From Paenibacillus sp. MBLB1832 (GTDB lineage Bacteria; Bacillota; Bacilli; Paenibacillales; NBRC-103111), in NCBI RefSeq assembly GCF_032271945.1, contig NZ_CP130319.1:1941001-2005000 (forward strand): DNA of 64,000 nucleotides, given 5' to 3'. Both the position numbers and the translations under genes were made by a program. Below the pieces are notes generated by a model. That model was not told where the DNA came from, made no database searches, and saw nothing but the letters and a program-made list of their open reading frames with translations. Shown here one piece after another: positions 51,771 to 62,000 of the stretch; positions within the stretch are counted from its first letter, which is position 1, and each line of letters starts with the position of its first letter.

Positions 51771-53408
51771 CTACGAACCGCGAAACTCCTGCGGAGTCAC
51801 GCCATAGAACTTCTTGAAGATCCGGATAAAATAGGGCGAGCTCTGATAGCCGAGCATCGTCGAGATCTGATAAATCCGCTCTTCCGTCTGCTTGAGCAGA
51901 AACGCAGCTTTCTCCATTTTGAGCCGAGTGATGTAATCACTTAAGTTCTCGCCGGTTCGGTCCTTGAAAATCTTGGACAAATAAACCGGGTGCATATAGA
52001 TATGGTCGGCGATGTCCTGGAGTGAGATCGGATCAGACAGCTTGCCCGTCACGAATTGCTGGATTTGTAGAATGCAAGCGGTCTTTGCATCAACCATCTC
52101 CCGATTCAAATCTTCGAACAGCAGATTCGTTACTTTGAACGCCCACTCCTTCAACTGCCGTACGCTGAGGAAGGGTTTGCGTGTAAAGAACAGTTCATAA
52201 TCTTGCCCGATCAGCTCCTCAAGCAGCCTCCCGTTTCGATGGGAGGCGTAGGTGAACACGGAACCGAGATAAAGGAACACTTCGAGCAGATGCTCCTGTG
52301 ACTCGTCCCATAGCTCTTCCAATTCCTCGATAATGGATTCGAGCTTTGCCAGACATTGCTTATGCTGGCCCATATCGAGCAGTTGGATCAAGGTAGGTGT
52401 CTCGTATAAAGACTTCAGCGACTTGACTGGCTTGCTGGTATGCGGTGATTGCAGTGTAAGGAACATGTTCCGATCGTTTCCGACTTTCCGTCGGATCGCC
52501 GATATCGACTCCTGATGAAGCTCTGGGATATCATATGGGAACAAACCGTCCGTACTGATGATCAAGGAAATATTCCCTTTCAGAAAACGTTTTACGTTTT
52601 CCTGGAATTTGGCTGCGGTCTGCTCCAGCAGTGACATGTAAGAGTTTTCTCTTACGCCAAGCGCCTTCAGCTCCATGGATTTGGATTCCTTCAGCTTCGC
52701 AATCAGAATCAGGTAGTCGTAGGGGTCACGTCCGCTTAGCACATCGAAATGATCCCCGAGGGTCTCCTCTGCGATGTTCACGATGGCGTATTCGTACAGC
52801 GCGATGCTCTGCGCGTCGAGGCTCGAGATGCCCTCCTCCAAACGGATGACGATCAGCGCCATCTGATCCTTGGCGTTGAACGGGAGCTGCATCATGGTCA
52901 GCTTGCTGGCAAACTCCTCCTCGCTCCACCGCCTTCCCTTGATCAGCTCCATGACAAATTGCGATCGCATCAGCGGGATTTGCTCGCGCACCGCAGATGT
53001 CAGGTTTTGCAGAGAATATTGAGCGATTGTTTCCTCATTAAGAGCCTCTAGCATCCGCCTTACGGCCGCCATTACTTCGAGGTCACGTGCTGGCTTAATA
53101 ACATATTCCGTCACATGAGAGGACATCGCCTGCTTCGCATATTCAAAATCCGCATAGCCGGAGTGAATGATGCACTTCGTCTTTCCGCTTAGCTCCCGAA
53201 TGCGCTGGATCAGCTCAAGACCGCTCATTTCAGGCATTCTGATATCCGTAAGGACAACATCGATCGAATGCGTGGCGAGCAACTGCAATGCTTCTTGTCC
53301 CGAATACGCGCGATAAATATGGCTGATGCCGAGCTCCTCCCAAGGCAGCGAGTCCGCCAGTGTATTCACGACTACTCGCTCATCATCGACAAGTAATAAT
53401 TGTGCCAT
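51771..53408 (-). CDS. YesN-type AraC response regulator, importer 2
   Basis: Regulator of about 545 residues. The receiver domain is N-terminal (LLLVDDERVV; phospho-acceptor in DVVLTDIRMPEMSG; Lys in YVIKPA), followed by a long middle region (about 130-440). The C-terminal AraC domain has two helix-turn-helix motifs (HPVYLSKIFKDRTGENLSDYI; QISTMLGYQSSPYFIRIFKKFYGVTPQEF). AAGGAGG directly abuts the in-frame ATG at 53417, so the ATG at 53408 (spacing 9) is the likely start. It follows the sensor kinase gene in one operon, divergent from importer 2, which it most likely activates. Confidence 0.92.
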   Translation of the reverse strand: MAQLLLVDDERVVVNTLADSLPWEELGISHIYRAYSGQEALQLLATHSIDVVLTDIRMPEMSGLELIQRIRELSGKTKCIIHSGYADFEYAKQAMSSHVTEYVIKPARDLEVMAAVRRMLEALNEETIAQYSLQNLTSAVREQIPLMRSQFVMELIKGRRWSEEEFASKLTMMQLPFNAKDQMALIVIRLEEGISSLDAQSIALYEYAIVNIAEETLGDHFDVLSGRDPYDYLILIAKLKESKSMELKALGVRENSYMSLLEQTAAKFQENVKRFLKGNISLIISTDGLFPYDIPELHQESISAIRRKVGNDRNMFLTLQSPHTSKPVKSLKSLYETPTLIQLLDMGQHKQCLAKLESIIEELEELWDESQEHLLEVFLYLGSVFTYASHRNGRLLEELIGQDYELFFTRKPFLSVRQLKEWAFKVTNLLFEDLNREMVDAKTACILQIQQFVTGKLSDPISLQDIADHIYMHPVYLSKIFKDRTGENLSDYITRLKMEKAAFLLKQTEERIYQISTMLGYQSSPYFIRIFKKFYGVTPQEFRGS

Positions 53409-53424
53409 GTGTGCCATCCTCCTT

Positions 53425-55161
53425 CTATTTGGTTGCCGGCCAGTGGAGAGAGATTTTGAACCCGCCTAATTCCGACTCTTCTATCGCGACGCTCGCAGCT
53501 TCCCCGTAATGCAGTACCAGCCGCTGAGCTACATTCCACAACCCGCACATATTGTGCTCGTTGTCTGAATTCATAATTCTGCCGAGGAGCTCTGCTCGTT
53601 CTGCCTTGGAAAGTCCAGGACCATTATCCTCTACGGATATCCGATATCCGGATTCGGTTTGTTCAGCGACGATCCGAATCTCGCCCGGGTGATTGCGTTT
53701 GGAGATGCCGTGAACAATCGCATTCTCGACAAGTGGCTGGACGATCAAACGCGGTACCTCCAGCTGTCCCAATGTAGATTCCAATTCGATCGAATACTGC
53801 ATACCGTGCATGCGCAGTTTATGGATCTCCAGATAGCTGCGAATGAGCTTCAATTCCTCGTCCAGCGTGGTGAGCGGCTGCTCCAGCCGGGTTGCGGCCC
53901 GGTAGTAGTCTCCCAAATGAAGAGCCATGGAGATAATCGCCTCCTCGTCTCCACTGCGTGCACTGTATTGGATGAAGTTAAGACTGTTGTAAAGGAAATG
54001 AGGATCGATTTGAGATTGCAGCTGCTTTAAGGAAGCTTCTTGGAGATGTATCCTCGACTGATATACGGTCTCAATTAATTCCTTAATATGCGAAGCCATA
54101 TGATTGAATTGGGAGATGAGAAAATAAAACTCATTCTTGCTGTGATACGTAACCTTGGAGGTGAAATCCCCTCTCGCAATCGCACGAGCGCTGCTTACGA
54201 GAAGCATGATTGGAGCTTGAACGTGACGATAGATGAAGTAAGACAGCGTCAGTCCGAGTGCAATCAGAATCACGACTGAACCGATGAAAATACGGCTCGA
54301 GCGCTCCATCGGAGCGAGAGCCTCGCTAAGAGGAACGTAGTCGACCATGTACCAGCCAAGTGTCTCCGAGAGCTTATAGGTGATGAGAAAACTGCCCTTA
54401 CCGACCCTAATCGTTTCGCTGCCAGAGTTTTGGAGCTGCCACTCGGGCAAATGCTGCTCTAGCTCAGCAATCATTCCGGTATCCGAGGTGTTGCTCAAAA
54501 TTGGTTTGTAACCAGGCTTGAACAGGAAGGGGTCATGCACATTGCCTTTGGTCTTGAATTCATCCAGCATTTTCACAAGATTATAGCTGGTGAAGCTCGC
54601 TTCCGTAATAACTTGATAGTCCCTAATCGGCTGATTGCGAACATACATGGGGTCGGCCAGATGGCGAATAAAGTATGGCTGCCCATAGCGGTAATCGCTC
54701 GGGAGGTACGTCCATGAAGGGGAAAAGTTGTTTTGAATAAATTGCTCATCGTAGAGGACCCCTCCAGTAGTCGAAACGACCTCTTTAGAAGATGGGAAAT
54801 AAATGGAAATCTGATTATTCCACAGTAAAGAAGAGCCGTTCAATTGCAACTTCTCATTAATAGTTGACATTAAATGGAGCTTATCATAAGGCTGCTGCAG
54901 CTCTTGTTGATTGCGGTACGTGCGAACGCTGCTGTCGCGAATCATCGTCAGGGCAAAAACCGAAATTTGATCGGCCATATGGTCGATTTGATTTGTCAGC
55001 AGTGCCAAATTCGTCTCGCTTGAGCGGAGAATCTCACCTCGCACCACCTTATTCCCGGTATGGTTGGAATAATAGTTCAGTAACACCAGCGGTGTGAGCA
55101 TGACGAGCAAAATAACATTAATTTTGGCGAAGGTGCTAAGCCCGTTAAATTTCTCCAGCAA
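53425..55161 (-). CDS. YesM-type sensor histidine kinase, importer 2
   Basis: Membrane kinase of 578 residues. Helix 1 lies at about 12-30, the extracellular sensor at about 35-285, helix 2 at about 290-310, then HAMP (QAPIMLLVSSARAIARGDF). The phospho-acceptor is H388 in SQIDPHFLYNSLNFIQY, and the ATPase motifs are QPLVENAIVHGI and VEDNGPGLS. Translation starts at TTG with GGAGGG seven bases ahead; there is no earlier ATG. Partner of the regulator gene just downstream. Divergent from the importer it probably controls, across a 187-196 bp region with a short palindrome. Confidence 0.93.
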   Translation of the reverse strand: MLEKFNGLSTFAKINVILLVMLTPLVLLNYYSNHTGNKVVRGEILRSSETNLALLTNQIDHMADQISVFALTMIRDSSVRTYRNQQELQQPYDKLHLMSTINEKLQLNGSSLLWNNQISIYFPSSKEVVSTTGGVLYDEQFIQNNFSPSWTYLPSDYRYGQPYFIRHLADPMYVRNQPIRDYQVITEASFTSYNLVKMLDEFKTKGNVHDPFLFKPGYKPILSNTSDTGMIAELEQHLPEWQLQNSGSETIRVGKGSFLITYKLSETLGWYMVDYVPLSEALAPMERSSRIFIGSVVILIALGLTLSYFIYRHVQAPIMLLVSSARAIARGDFTSKVTYHSKNEFYFLISQFNHMASHIKELIETVYQSRIHLQEASLKQLQSQIDPHFLYNSLNFIQYSARSGDEEAIISMALHLGDYYRAATRLEQPLTTLDEELKLIRSYLEIHKLRMHGMQYSIELESTLGQLEVPRLIVQPLVENAIVHGISKRNHPGEIRIVAEQTESGYRISVEDNGPGLSKAERAELLGRIMNSDNEHNMCGLWNVAQRLVLHYGEAASVAIEESELGGFKISLHWPATK

Positions 55162-55253
55162 AAAAATCCCTCCTGGCTGCGAGTTGTAGCTTGTTCTCTC
55201 ATGCTAAACGAATTCCAAGGGGCTGTAAATACAAGAGGCGATTTCATTGAAAT

Positions 55254-55268
55254 AAGATAGCCTATCTT
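55254..55268. promoter_or_regulatory. Palindrome in the divergent region before importer 2
   Basis: AAGATAG, one base, CTATCTT: a perfect 7-bp-arm palindrome about midway between the sensor kinase and permease starts. A possible binding site for the YesN-type regulator or another factor. Confidence 0.4.
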
Positions 55269-55357
55269 GAATCCTTACTCTATAAGGGGAGGGATCGGAT
55301 ATAGTATAGTCGGGATAAGAAGCCAGTTGAGAGATTTACAAATAGGAGATGAGTGTG

Positions 55358-56248
55358 ATGAGAATTAAAACAAATTTGGCGCTGTACGGGATGCTCGTTC
55401 CCGGTATTATCCTTACCATCGTGTTTCACTATCTGCCGATGGCCGGTCTCGTGATTGCCTTTCAGGACTATAAACCGTGGCTCGGGTTCAGCAGATCGCC
55501 TTGGGTAGGTCTCGACCATTTCAGGACGGCATTTACTCGGCCGGATGCGCTTCAGGTCATCTGGAATACCTTCATCATTGCGTGCATGAAAATTATCGTC
55601 AATCTTGCGGTTCCCGTGCTGTTTGCCCTGCTGCTGAATGAAATTCGCAAGGTGGCATTTAAACGAACGGTACAAACGCTCGTATATTTGCCGCATTTCC
55701 TGTCCTGGGTTATTCTGGGGGGAATTATTACGGATATGCTGTCTTCGCAGGGAGTGATTAACAAACTTCTCATGCCACTGCTGGGGCTTCAGCCTTATCT
55801 GTTTCTAGCTGACGGCGATTGGTTCCGTGCCATTGTCGTGGTGACGGAGAACTGGAAGGAGTTTGGCTTCTCGACGATCATCTTCCTTGCGGCGCTCTCG
55901 AACGTCGATCCTTCCTTATATGAGGCAGCAGAGGTAGATGGAGCAAACCGCTGGCAGCAGACGCTAACGGTAACCCTTCCGGCAATCGTTCCCATCATTG
56001 TGGTGATTGGCACACTGGCCATGGGCTCAATTCTGAATGCAGGCTTCGATCAGATCTTCAACTTGTATAACCCCCTCGTTTATGAAAAAGGGGACATCAT
56101 CGATACGTTCGTTTATCGGGTCGGTTTGCTCAGCAGCCAATTCGGTCTTGCAACCGCAGTCGGACTGTTTAAATCAGGAGTAGGCTTCGTCATGATCGCC
56201 TTAGCGTATTTTCTGGCCAAACGTTTGGCCAACTACCGAATTTTCTAG
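55358..56248 (+). CDS. LplB-type ABC permease, importer 2
   Basis: Membrane subunit of the second Lpl-type importer, about 296 residues, six helices. The signature ALLLNEIRKVAFKRTVQTLVYLPHFLSWVI, the EAA loop YEAAEVDGANRWQQTLTVTLPAI and the C-terminus ANYRIF are present. AGGAG directly abuts an ATG at 55349, so the ATG at 55358 (MRIKTNLALYG), nine bases on, is the likelier start. Strong similarity to the importer 1 permease points to an old duplication. Unlike importer 1, the permease genes come first and the binding protein last. Confidence 0.92.
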   Translation: MRIKTNLALYGMLVPGIILTIVFHYLPMAGLVIAFQDYKPWLGFSRSPWVGLDHFRTAFTRPDALQVIWNTFIIACMKIIVNLAVPVLFALLLNEIRKVAFKRTVQTLVYLPHFLSWVILGGIITDMLSSQGVINKLLMPLLGLQPYLFLADGDWFRAIVVVTENWKEFGFSTIIFLAALSNVDPSLYEAAEVDGANRWQQTLTVTLPAIVPIIVVIGTLAMGSILNAGFDQIFNLYNPLVYEKGDIIDTFVYRVGLLSSQFGLATAVGLFKSGVGFVMIALAYFLAKRLANYRIF

Positions 56249-56259
56249 GAGGGGTATCC

Positions 56260-57129
56260 ATGTATTACAAATCAACAGGCTATCGTATCTTTAACGTTGC
56301 CAATATTGTGTTCCTGAGCATTATCTCCATCGCCTGCATTCTTCCCTTAATTCACGTGCTGGCGATTTCGTTCAGCAGCGGGTTAGCGGTCGATGCCAAC
56401 AAGGTTACGTTCTGGCCGGTCGAATTCACAATCGATTCGTATAAAAGAACATTCGCCGACTCCGATTTCGTCGGATCTTTCATCAACTCGTTGCTCCGCA
56501 TTGTACTCGGAGTCAGCATCGGTATTATTGTTACAGTTCTGACGGCTTACCCGCTTTCCAAAATGGAAAAACTGAAGGGCGGTAAGCCTCTGGCTTGGTT
56601 CTTTGTCTTTACGATGCTGTTCAGTGGAGGCTTGATTCCGACCTACATCGTTATTCAGAAGCTTCACCTCATGAATACAATCTGGGCGATTGTACTGCCC
56701 AACGCGCTAGGCATTTATAATATGATTCTCATGTTGAACTTCTTCCGGGGCATTCCTAAGGAATTGGAAGAAGCAAGTCTGATTGACGGCGCTGGCCACT
56801 ACGCCACCTTGTTCCGTATTTATGTACCGGTCTCAATGCCCTCAATCGCGACCATCGTGCTTTTTATCACCATTACACACTGGAATGCTTGGTTTGATGC
56901 TTTGATATATCTGAAGAAGGAGCAGTGGCCAATGAGTACGCTGTTGCAAACGTTGGTCAAAGCGCCAGATCCCAGCCAACATATGACTGCGGAGGAAGCG
57001 ATGATGCTGACGGAGCGCACCCTGAAGGCGGCAAAGCTATTTGTCGGCACGGCCCCAATCCTGTTAGTTTATCCGTTCCTTCAACGGTATTTTGTGAAGG
57101 GGATGGTTCTTGGCGCGGTGAAGGGATAG
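56260..57129 (+). CDS. LplC/YtcP-type ABC permease, importer 2
   Basis: Second membrane subunit, 289 residues with six helices. The EAA loop ELEEASLIDGAGHYATLFRIYVPVSMP and the C-terminus YPFLQRYFVKGMVLGAVKG are diagnostic. AGGAGG lies ahead of the ATG, 11 bp after the previous stop. The binding-protein gene follows after 118 bp that carry their own motifs, so it may have an extra promoter. Confidence 0.93.
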   Translation: MYYKSTGYRIFNVANIVFLSIISIACILPLIHVLAISFSSGLAVDANKVTFWPVEFTIDSYKRTFADSDFVGSFINSLLRIVLGVSIGIIVTVLTAYPLSKMEKLKGGKPLAWFFVFTMLFSGGLIPTYIVIQKLHLMNTIWAIVLPNALGIYNMILMLNFFRGIPKELEEASLIDGAGHYATLFRIYVPVSMPSIATIVLFITITHWNAWFDALIYLKKEQWPMSTLLQTLVKAPDPSQHMTAEEAMMLTERTLKAAKLFVGTAPILLVYPFLQRYFVKGMVLGAVKG

Positions 57130-57161
57130 AGCGCAAACAAACTTGAAATTAGTCAAGCTAG

Positions 57162-57186
57162 CTTAAAATAGTACTCTATGAATTCG
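57162..57186 (+). promoter_or_regulatory. Conserved promoter-region motif, copy 2
   Basis: CTTAAAATAGTAC followed 4 bases later by TGAATTCG, the same pair of words as at 43620-43649. TTGAAA at 57143-57148 could be a -35 element, though the spacing to TAAAAT is only 15 bp. Confidence 0.4.
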
Positions 57187-57192
57187 GTTACA
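57179..57192. promoter_or_regulatory. cre-like CcpA site before the second LplA-type gene
   Basis: TGAATTCGGTTACA differs from the CcpA consensus TGWAANCGNTNWCA at one fixed position, the same position as the site at 30516. Confidence 0.45.
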
Positions 57193-57247
57193 ACTCAATT
57201 ACGATGAAGTAGTAGCTTGATCCAAAACAATGAGAGGGGCAGAATCT

Positions 57248-58951
57248 ATGAAGCGTTCATTTTTAAAGGCTACCGTCTTGCTCATGGCGGCGACTATGAC
57301 GATCACGGCATGCAGCACGAAGGAGGGAGGAGCGACGGCTTCACCAACCGGAGTGAAAGCAGACAACGGTTTCAGTAAAGGGAAATTCGATCCGCCGATT
57401 ACCATGACGACGGTAGGAGCCATCAATTCGACGTTCAAGTTTAAGAATGGGGAGTCGCTTGAGAACAACGTTCACACCAAGTGGGTCAAAGATAAACTGG
57501 GGATCGACATCAAGTACAACTGGGTGACGTCGGACGATCAGTTTGCGACGAAACTTCGCTTGGATATGGCGGCAAACAACAAGCTGCCGGACGTGACCTA
57601 CATTGATGGTAAAAACGTGCAGTTGATTAGCGACCTTATTGATTCTGGCGCTATGATGGATATTAAAGCGGCTTTCGATAAGTACGCATCGCCGAAGGTG
57701 AAGGAGATTTACAATCAGGATCCGAGCAACTGGTCCCAGGTCATGAAGGGTGGCAAAAATTATGGCCTACCGATGCTGACCCGGGCTCAACAGAACGACC
57801 CGGTCTTGTGGATTCGCACCGACTGGCTGCAGAAGATAAATCTGCCTGAACCGAAGAACTTCGACGAGTTGGAGAAGGTCATGGATGCGATGTTGAAGAC
57901 CGACTTCGGCAAGGGAGCGATCGGCGCTCCACTAGCGGCAAGCATCAAGGATCCACTCATGCCGTTTGCGCAGTGGCGCGGAGATTTAAGCTGGGTATTC
58001 GGCGGTTACGGCGTGATGCCGCACTTCTGGAATAAGTGGAAAGGCGACAAGCTTGAATACGGCTCCATCCAGCCGGAGACGAAACAAGCACTTGCGCGTC
58101 TTGCGGATTGGTTTAAGAAGGGGTACATTGCACAAGACGTGGGCATGATCGACGTCGGTAAGTCCGAAGATCCTTTCCGCAATGAAAAGGCGGGTATCAC
58201 CGCAGGTCCTGTGTTTGCTGGCGGATCAATCCGGGGGAATCTGAACAAGAACAATCCGGCCGCCGTTGCCAAGCCGATTCCGATTCCGGCTGGTCCATCC
58301 GGCAAGGCGGGCAGACACGGCACTACGGCTACGAACGGAGCGTTCTTGATCAATAAGGATTTCAAAAATGTAGAGGCGTTCTTCCTATACATTAACAAGA
58401 TGTACGAGATTGGCGATCCAGCCAAGGGCAGCGAGTTTGAGAACGGCGGCTTCGAAGGCTACGATTACATCATGAAGGATGGCAAGGCTAGCTTTGTTGA
58501 AGCAGATTTCCCTGATAAGTTAAAGGCATCCTCCTTCAAGTATTATATCGGCAACCAGTTGTTCCAAGATCCTTATTTGGAACTGAAGACACAACTTAAA
58601 TTCTATAACGGTGAGCAGCCAACTACTCCGTACGAAATCAACACATTCGCTGGTGTACCAGAAGCGGATCGGAAAAGTCCGAAGACGGTATACGAATGGA
58701 ACGCGGCTAAGGTCACTTTGGATCAGAAATCGGCCTCCATTCAAAATCTGTTCAACGGTCCGCAGACGGAGACAATGAAGTCCAAATGGGAATCGCTTGT
58801 GAAGATGGAGAGCGAGACGTTCCTCAAGATCGTCTACGGTAAAGAGCCGATCGACGCATTCGACACATTTGTGAAGAATTGGAAGTCGATGGGCGGCGAC
58901 AAGATTACGGAAGAAGTCAACGCTTGGTATAAGGCTTCGACAGGGAAGTAA
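57248..58951 (+). CDS. LplA-type extracellular solute-binding lipoprotein, importer 2
   Basis: Lipid-anchored oligosaccharide receptor of about 567 residues. Start at the ATG 57248, because GAGAGGGG precedes it and it gives a clean signal peptide (MKRSFLKATVLLMAATM) ending in lipobox TITAC. Family patterns: LPDVTYIDG, LWIRTDWLQKINLPEPKNFDELEKVMDAML, and the C-terminal FVKNWKSMGGDKITEEVNAWY. It belongs with the two permeases upstream. It is only moderately similar to the importer 1 receptor, so the ligands probably differ. It is followed by an attenuator-like hairpin and paralogue 3. Confidence 0.9.
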   Translation: MKRSFLKATVLLMAATMTITACSTKEGGATASPTGVKADNGFSKGKFDPPITMTTVGAINSTFKFKNGESLENNVHTKWVKDKLGIDIKYNWVTSDDQFATKLRLDMAANNKLPDVTYIDGKNVQLISDLIDSGAMMDIKAAFDKYASPKVKEIYNQDPSNWSQVMKGGKNYGLPMLTRAQQNDPVLWIRTDWLQKINLPEPKNFDELEKVMDAMLKTDFGKGAIGAPLAASIKDPLMPFAQWRGDLSWVFGGYGVMPHFWNKWKGDKLEYGSIQPETKQALARLADWFKKGYIAQDVGMIDVGKSEDPFRNEKAGITAGPVFAGGSIRGNLNKNNPAAVAKPIPIPAGPSGKAGRHGTTATNGAFLINKDFKNVEAFFLYINKMYEIGDPAKGSEFENGGFEGYDYIMKDGKASFVEADFPDKLKASSFKYYIGNQLFQDPYLELKTQLKFYNGEQPTTPYEINTFAGVPEADRKSPKTVYEWNAAKVTLDQKSASIQNLFNGPQTETMKSKWESLVKMESETFLKIVYGKEPIDAFDTFVKNWKSMGGDKITEEVNAWYKASTGK

Positions 58952-58959
58952 GCAAGTAA

Positions 58960-59018
58960 CGGCAGGTGAAGAGCAAATCCCATAAGGGGGACAACTGGAC
59001 CTGCCGCTTCTTTTTTTA
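58960..59018 (+). terminator. Attenuator-like terminator between LplA-type gene and paralogue 3
   Basis: CGGCAGGT and ACCTGCCG close a 31-base loop that holds a second small hairpin (TCCC/GGGGA), then seven T residues. The paralogue 3 start is only 32 bp after it. Confidence 0.75.
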
Positions 59019-59049
59019 TCTCTATTTTAAGCTTGAAGGGGGATTATTC

Positions 59050-62000
59050 ATGAATTGGAAGAAGCTGGCCCGGATCGGATCGCTTATTACGTGCTCACTT
59101 TCTCTACTTGTTGGGGTTACAACCCAAGCATTCGCAGTTCCGTATCAGTCGCTCTCCTCAGAGTATCGCAATGTCCATGGCCTCGGCTGGTGGCAGATCG
59201 GCGAGCAGGAGTTGCGCTACGCGCAGTCGATGGGTTTCAAGTATGTATTCCTCGATCAGTATTACAAAAATGCGGCGTCGACTTACAAGAAGGGCTTGAG
59301 GTTCTACTACAACGATCCCCACAAAAATATAAGGCCGCTTCTGAACTACTCGCTTACGGCCCAGCAACTGGCCAACTACAAGGTCAAATACCCTGCTACG
59401 TTCGCCAACTGGCCGGAGGCGTCTCGCAGTATCCGGATCGACGAGTTAGACGAGCTTCAGCAGAATGACAACGCTCTTTGGTCATATTTAAAGACGGAAT
59501 ATTTAAAGTGGTATGCGGTTACAGATACCTTGAAACCATTCCCGCAAAATTTGATGGGCTATCGTTGGGGATCTATTGAGTTTGAGGCGTTCTATGACTT
59601 TCAACAGCAATGGGTCATTGACAATCTGGTCAATCGAATGAAGACCGTCATCTCGCAGACCGAGAGCGCCGACGACGATTTCCTGTTCGCCGGCATCTCG
59701 ATTGACGTACCCGATCACGACAAGGAAGCGAACTACAACCCGATGACTGGCGGGACCACGCTGCTCCACGATTCCATCACCCATCAATATACGACGTTGA
59801 AGGAAGGCTGGGAGCGCTTCCTGATCAAGCTGAAGAACGATCTGAGCGCCCAGTACCCGACCCGCAGCATGAAGTACTGGTTTGAGCCTTATCGCGTCAT
59901 GACCGATTGGATGGCTAACGTCAATGCCAGCAGCTATTCGAGCACGGACAAGAAGACGCTCATGGGCGACTTCTTGACTAGCGAAGCGATTACGGACGAT
60001 TTCCTGAACCCGCAAGTGACGTCCTCCGGCATTCTTAGTTTGGAGGATGTAGGCGTGTCGTCCCCTGATTTTGTACCTGATGCGCAAGGGTACGTGTCAT
60101 ACGGGCTGCCTCTGCTCGGCAAAGCTGCAATAAACGGCCGCTTCATGAACTGGTTTGGCCGTCCCGGTCCTCCAGGCTTCAAGGGGAATATTCCGAATCT
60201 CGATGATTCCGGCAAGCTGACGCGCGTCCTTGCGAACTGGGACAATGTCAATCAGGTGCCCCTTGCAAGCCGCTCCTGGAATCTCAGCACGTTGACTTAC
60301 AATAGCACCAAGAGCCATGCAGATCCTCATGTCATCTACACGAGAAGACCGGAGACGAATATGCTGTATGTTCATTTCCTTGACTCAACCGGAACGGTGA
60401 CGCTGAATGCCGGGGAGTCCGTGGCGAAGGCAGTACGGGTGAACGAATATATGGAGCCAACGATAGATGCCGGCTCCGACCTGACGATCAGCGGTTCTAC
60501 GGTTTCGATCAATTACCCCCAAGCCTATGATCACAAAACATATATTCTGTACTTGAACAGCAACTCAGAGCTTCTCACCAACAACTCCTTCGAGAATGGT
60601 TCTAGTAATTGGTATATACAAGGCAGCGGCACGGGTACCGGGACGTTTGTTCTCGATAATCCTGCCTTTAACAGCGGATATGGCGCCAAGGTGAAGTCAA
60701 GGACTGCAGTGACGGACGGCATCAGTCAGGACATTAAGCAAGGCTTACTCGACAACGGTAAGGGACAATACACTGTCAGCAGCCAAGTGAGAATGTTGAG
60801 CGGAAGCGATACAGTAAAGCTAGGTGTGCAACTGGTGGACAGCACTGGAACGAAGGTTATTTTTACGAACAAGAACGTGGATACGAGCTGGACATCCGTG
60901 GGAGATACGCTCGATATCGTATGGAGCGGTACGCTTCAGAGTGCTTCTTTCTTTATTCAAACCACATCGACGACAAACTCCTTCGATGTTGATAGTGCTT
61001 CCGTGAAAAGCACCGGATCGATCAATCTGGTCCAAAACGGGGCAATGAATGAGGGATCAAACAAGTGGTTCCCTTCTGCGGGTACAGTCTCTGCAGCCGC
61101 CAATTCGACGCATTCCGGAAATTATATGCTGCGACTTACTGGCCGAGCCGGCGCGACCGATTCGCTTCAACAAGATGTAACGGCGCGGTTGACGGAATTT
61201 GGTCAGGGAACGTATACACTAAGCGCGTGGGTGCGGCTCGTATCCGGAACGGACACCGGCAAGCTTTATGTAAAATGGACGGATAGCGGGGGCACACACA
61301 CGTCTACCATTTTCTTTGGCGCGCTCAGTACAGGTTGGACACAGCTATCCGGAAGCCCGTCGCTGACATGGACCGGAACCTTGAGTTCCGCCAAGGTATA
61401 CCTCGAGACAACGAACACGAACGTGGACTTCTATGCGGACGACGTCTACCTCTCAAAGAGTCAAGCGGCAGCGACGCTCGATTCCACCTTCGAATCGAAT
61501 TCGCAGCAATATTGGTTCTCGTCGAGTCCGTCGAAACGGTCCTACAGGAAGGACGGTGATCAAGAGCTTGTAACAACGGGAAGAACAGCGAACTGGTACG
61601 GTCCCATGCAGGATATCACCAATATGCTAGCGACGTATGGCAGCGGTGATTATCAATTAAGCTTCTCGGCAAGGCTTGCCTCAGGAACAGATACGATCTA
61701 TGGCCGAATCAAGATCGTTGACATCAACGGGACGAATTATTACCAAGACGTTCAGCTAAGTGGCGATACTTCCTGGAAGAGCGTTTCCGGAACGCAGACG
61801 ATCCCTGCCCTGAACGGACTGCAGCAAGCGTACTTCATGGTGACGACCGCGAGCTCAACCGCAGACCTCTATGTCGACGAAGTGAAGCTCACGAAGTCGG
61901 CGATTCCCCGTCAGCTCCTGACGAACAACGAATTCGATCTGGCCGTTACCGGATGGGTTGGCAATCTGTCGATCGATCCGACGGTGTATCGCGGGATGAA

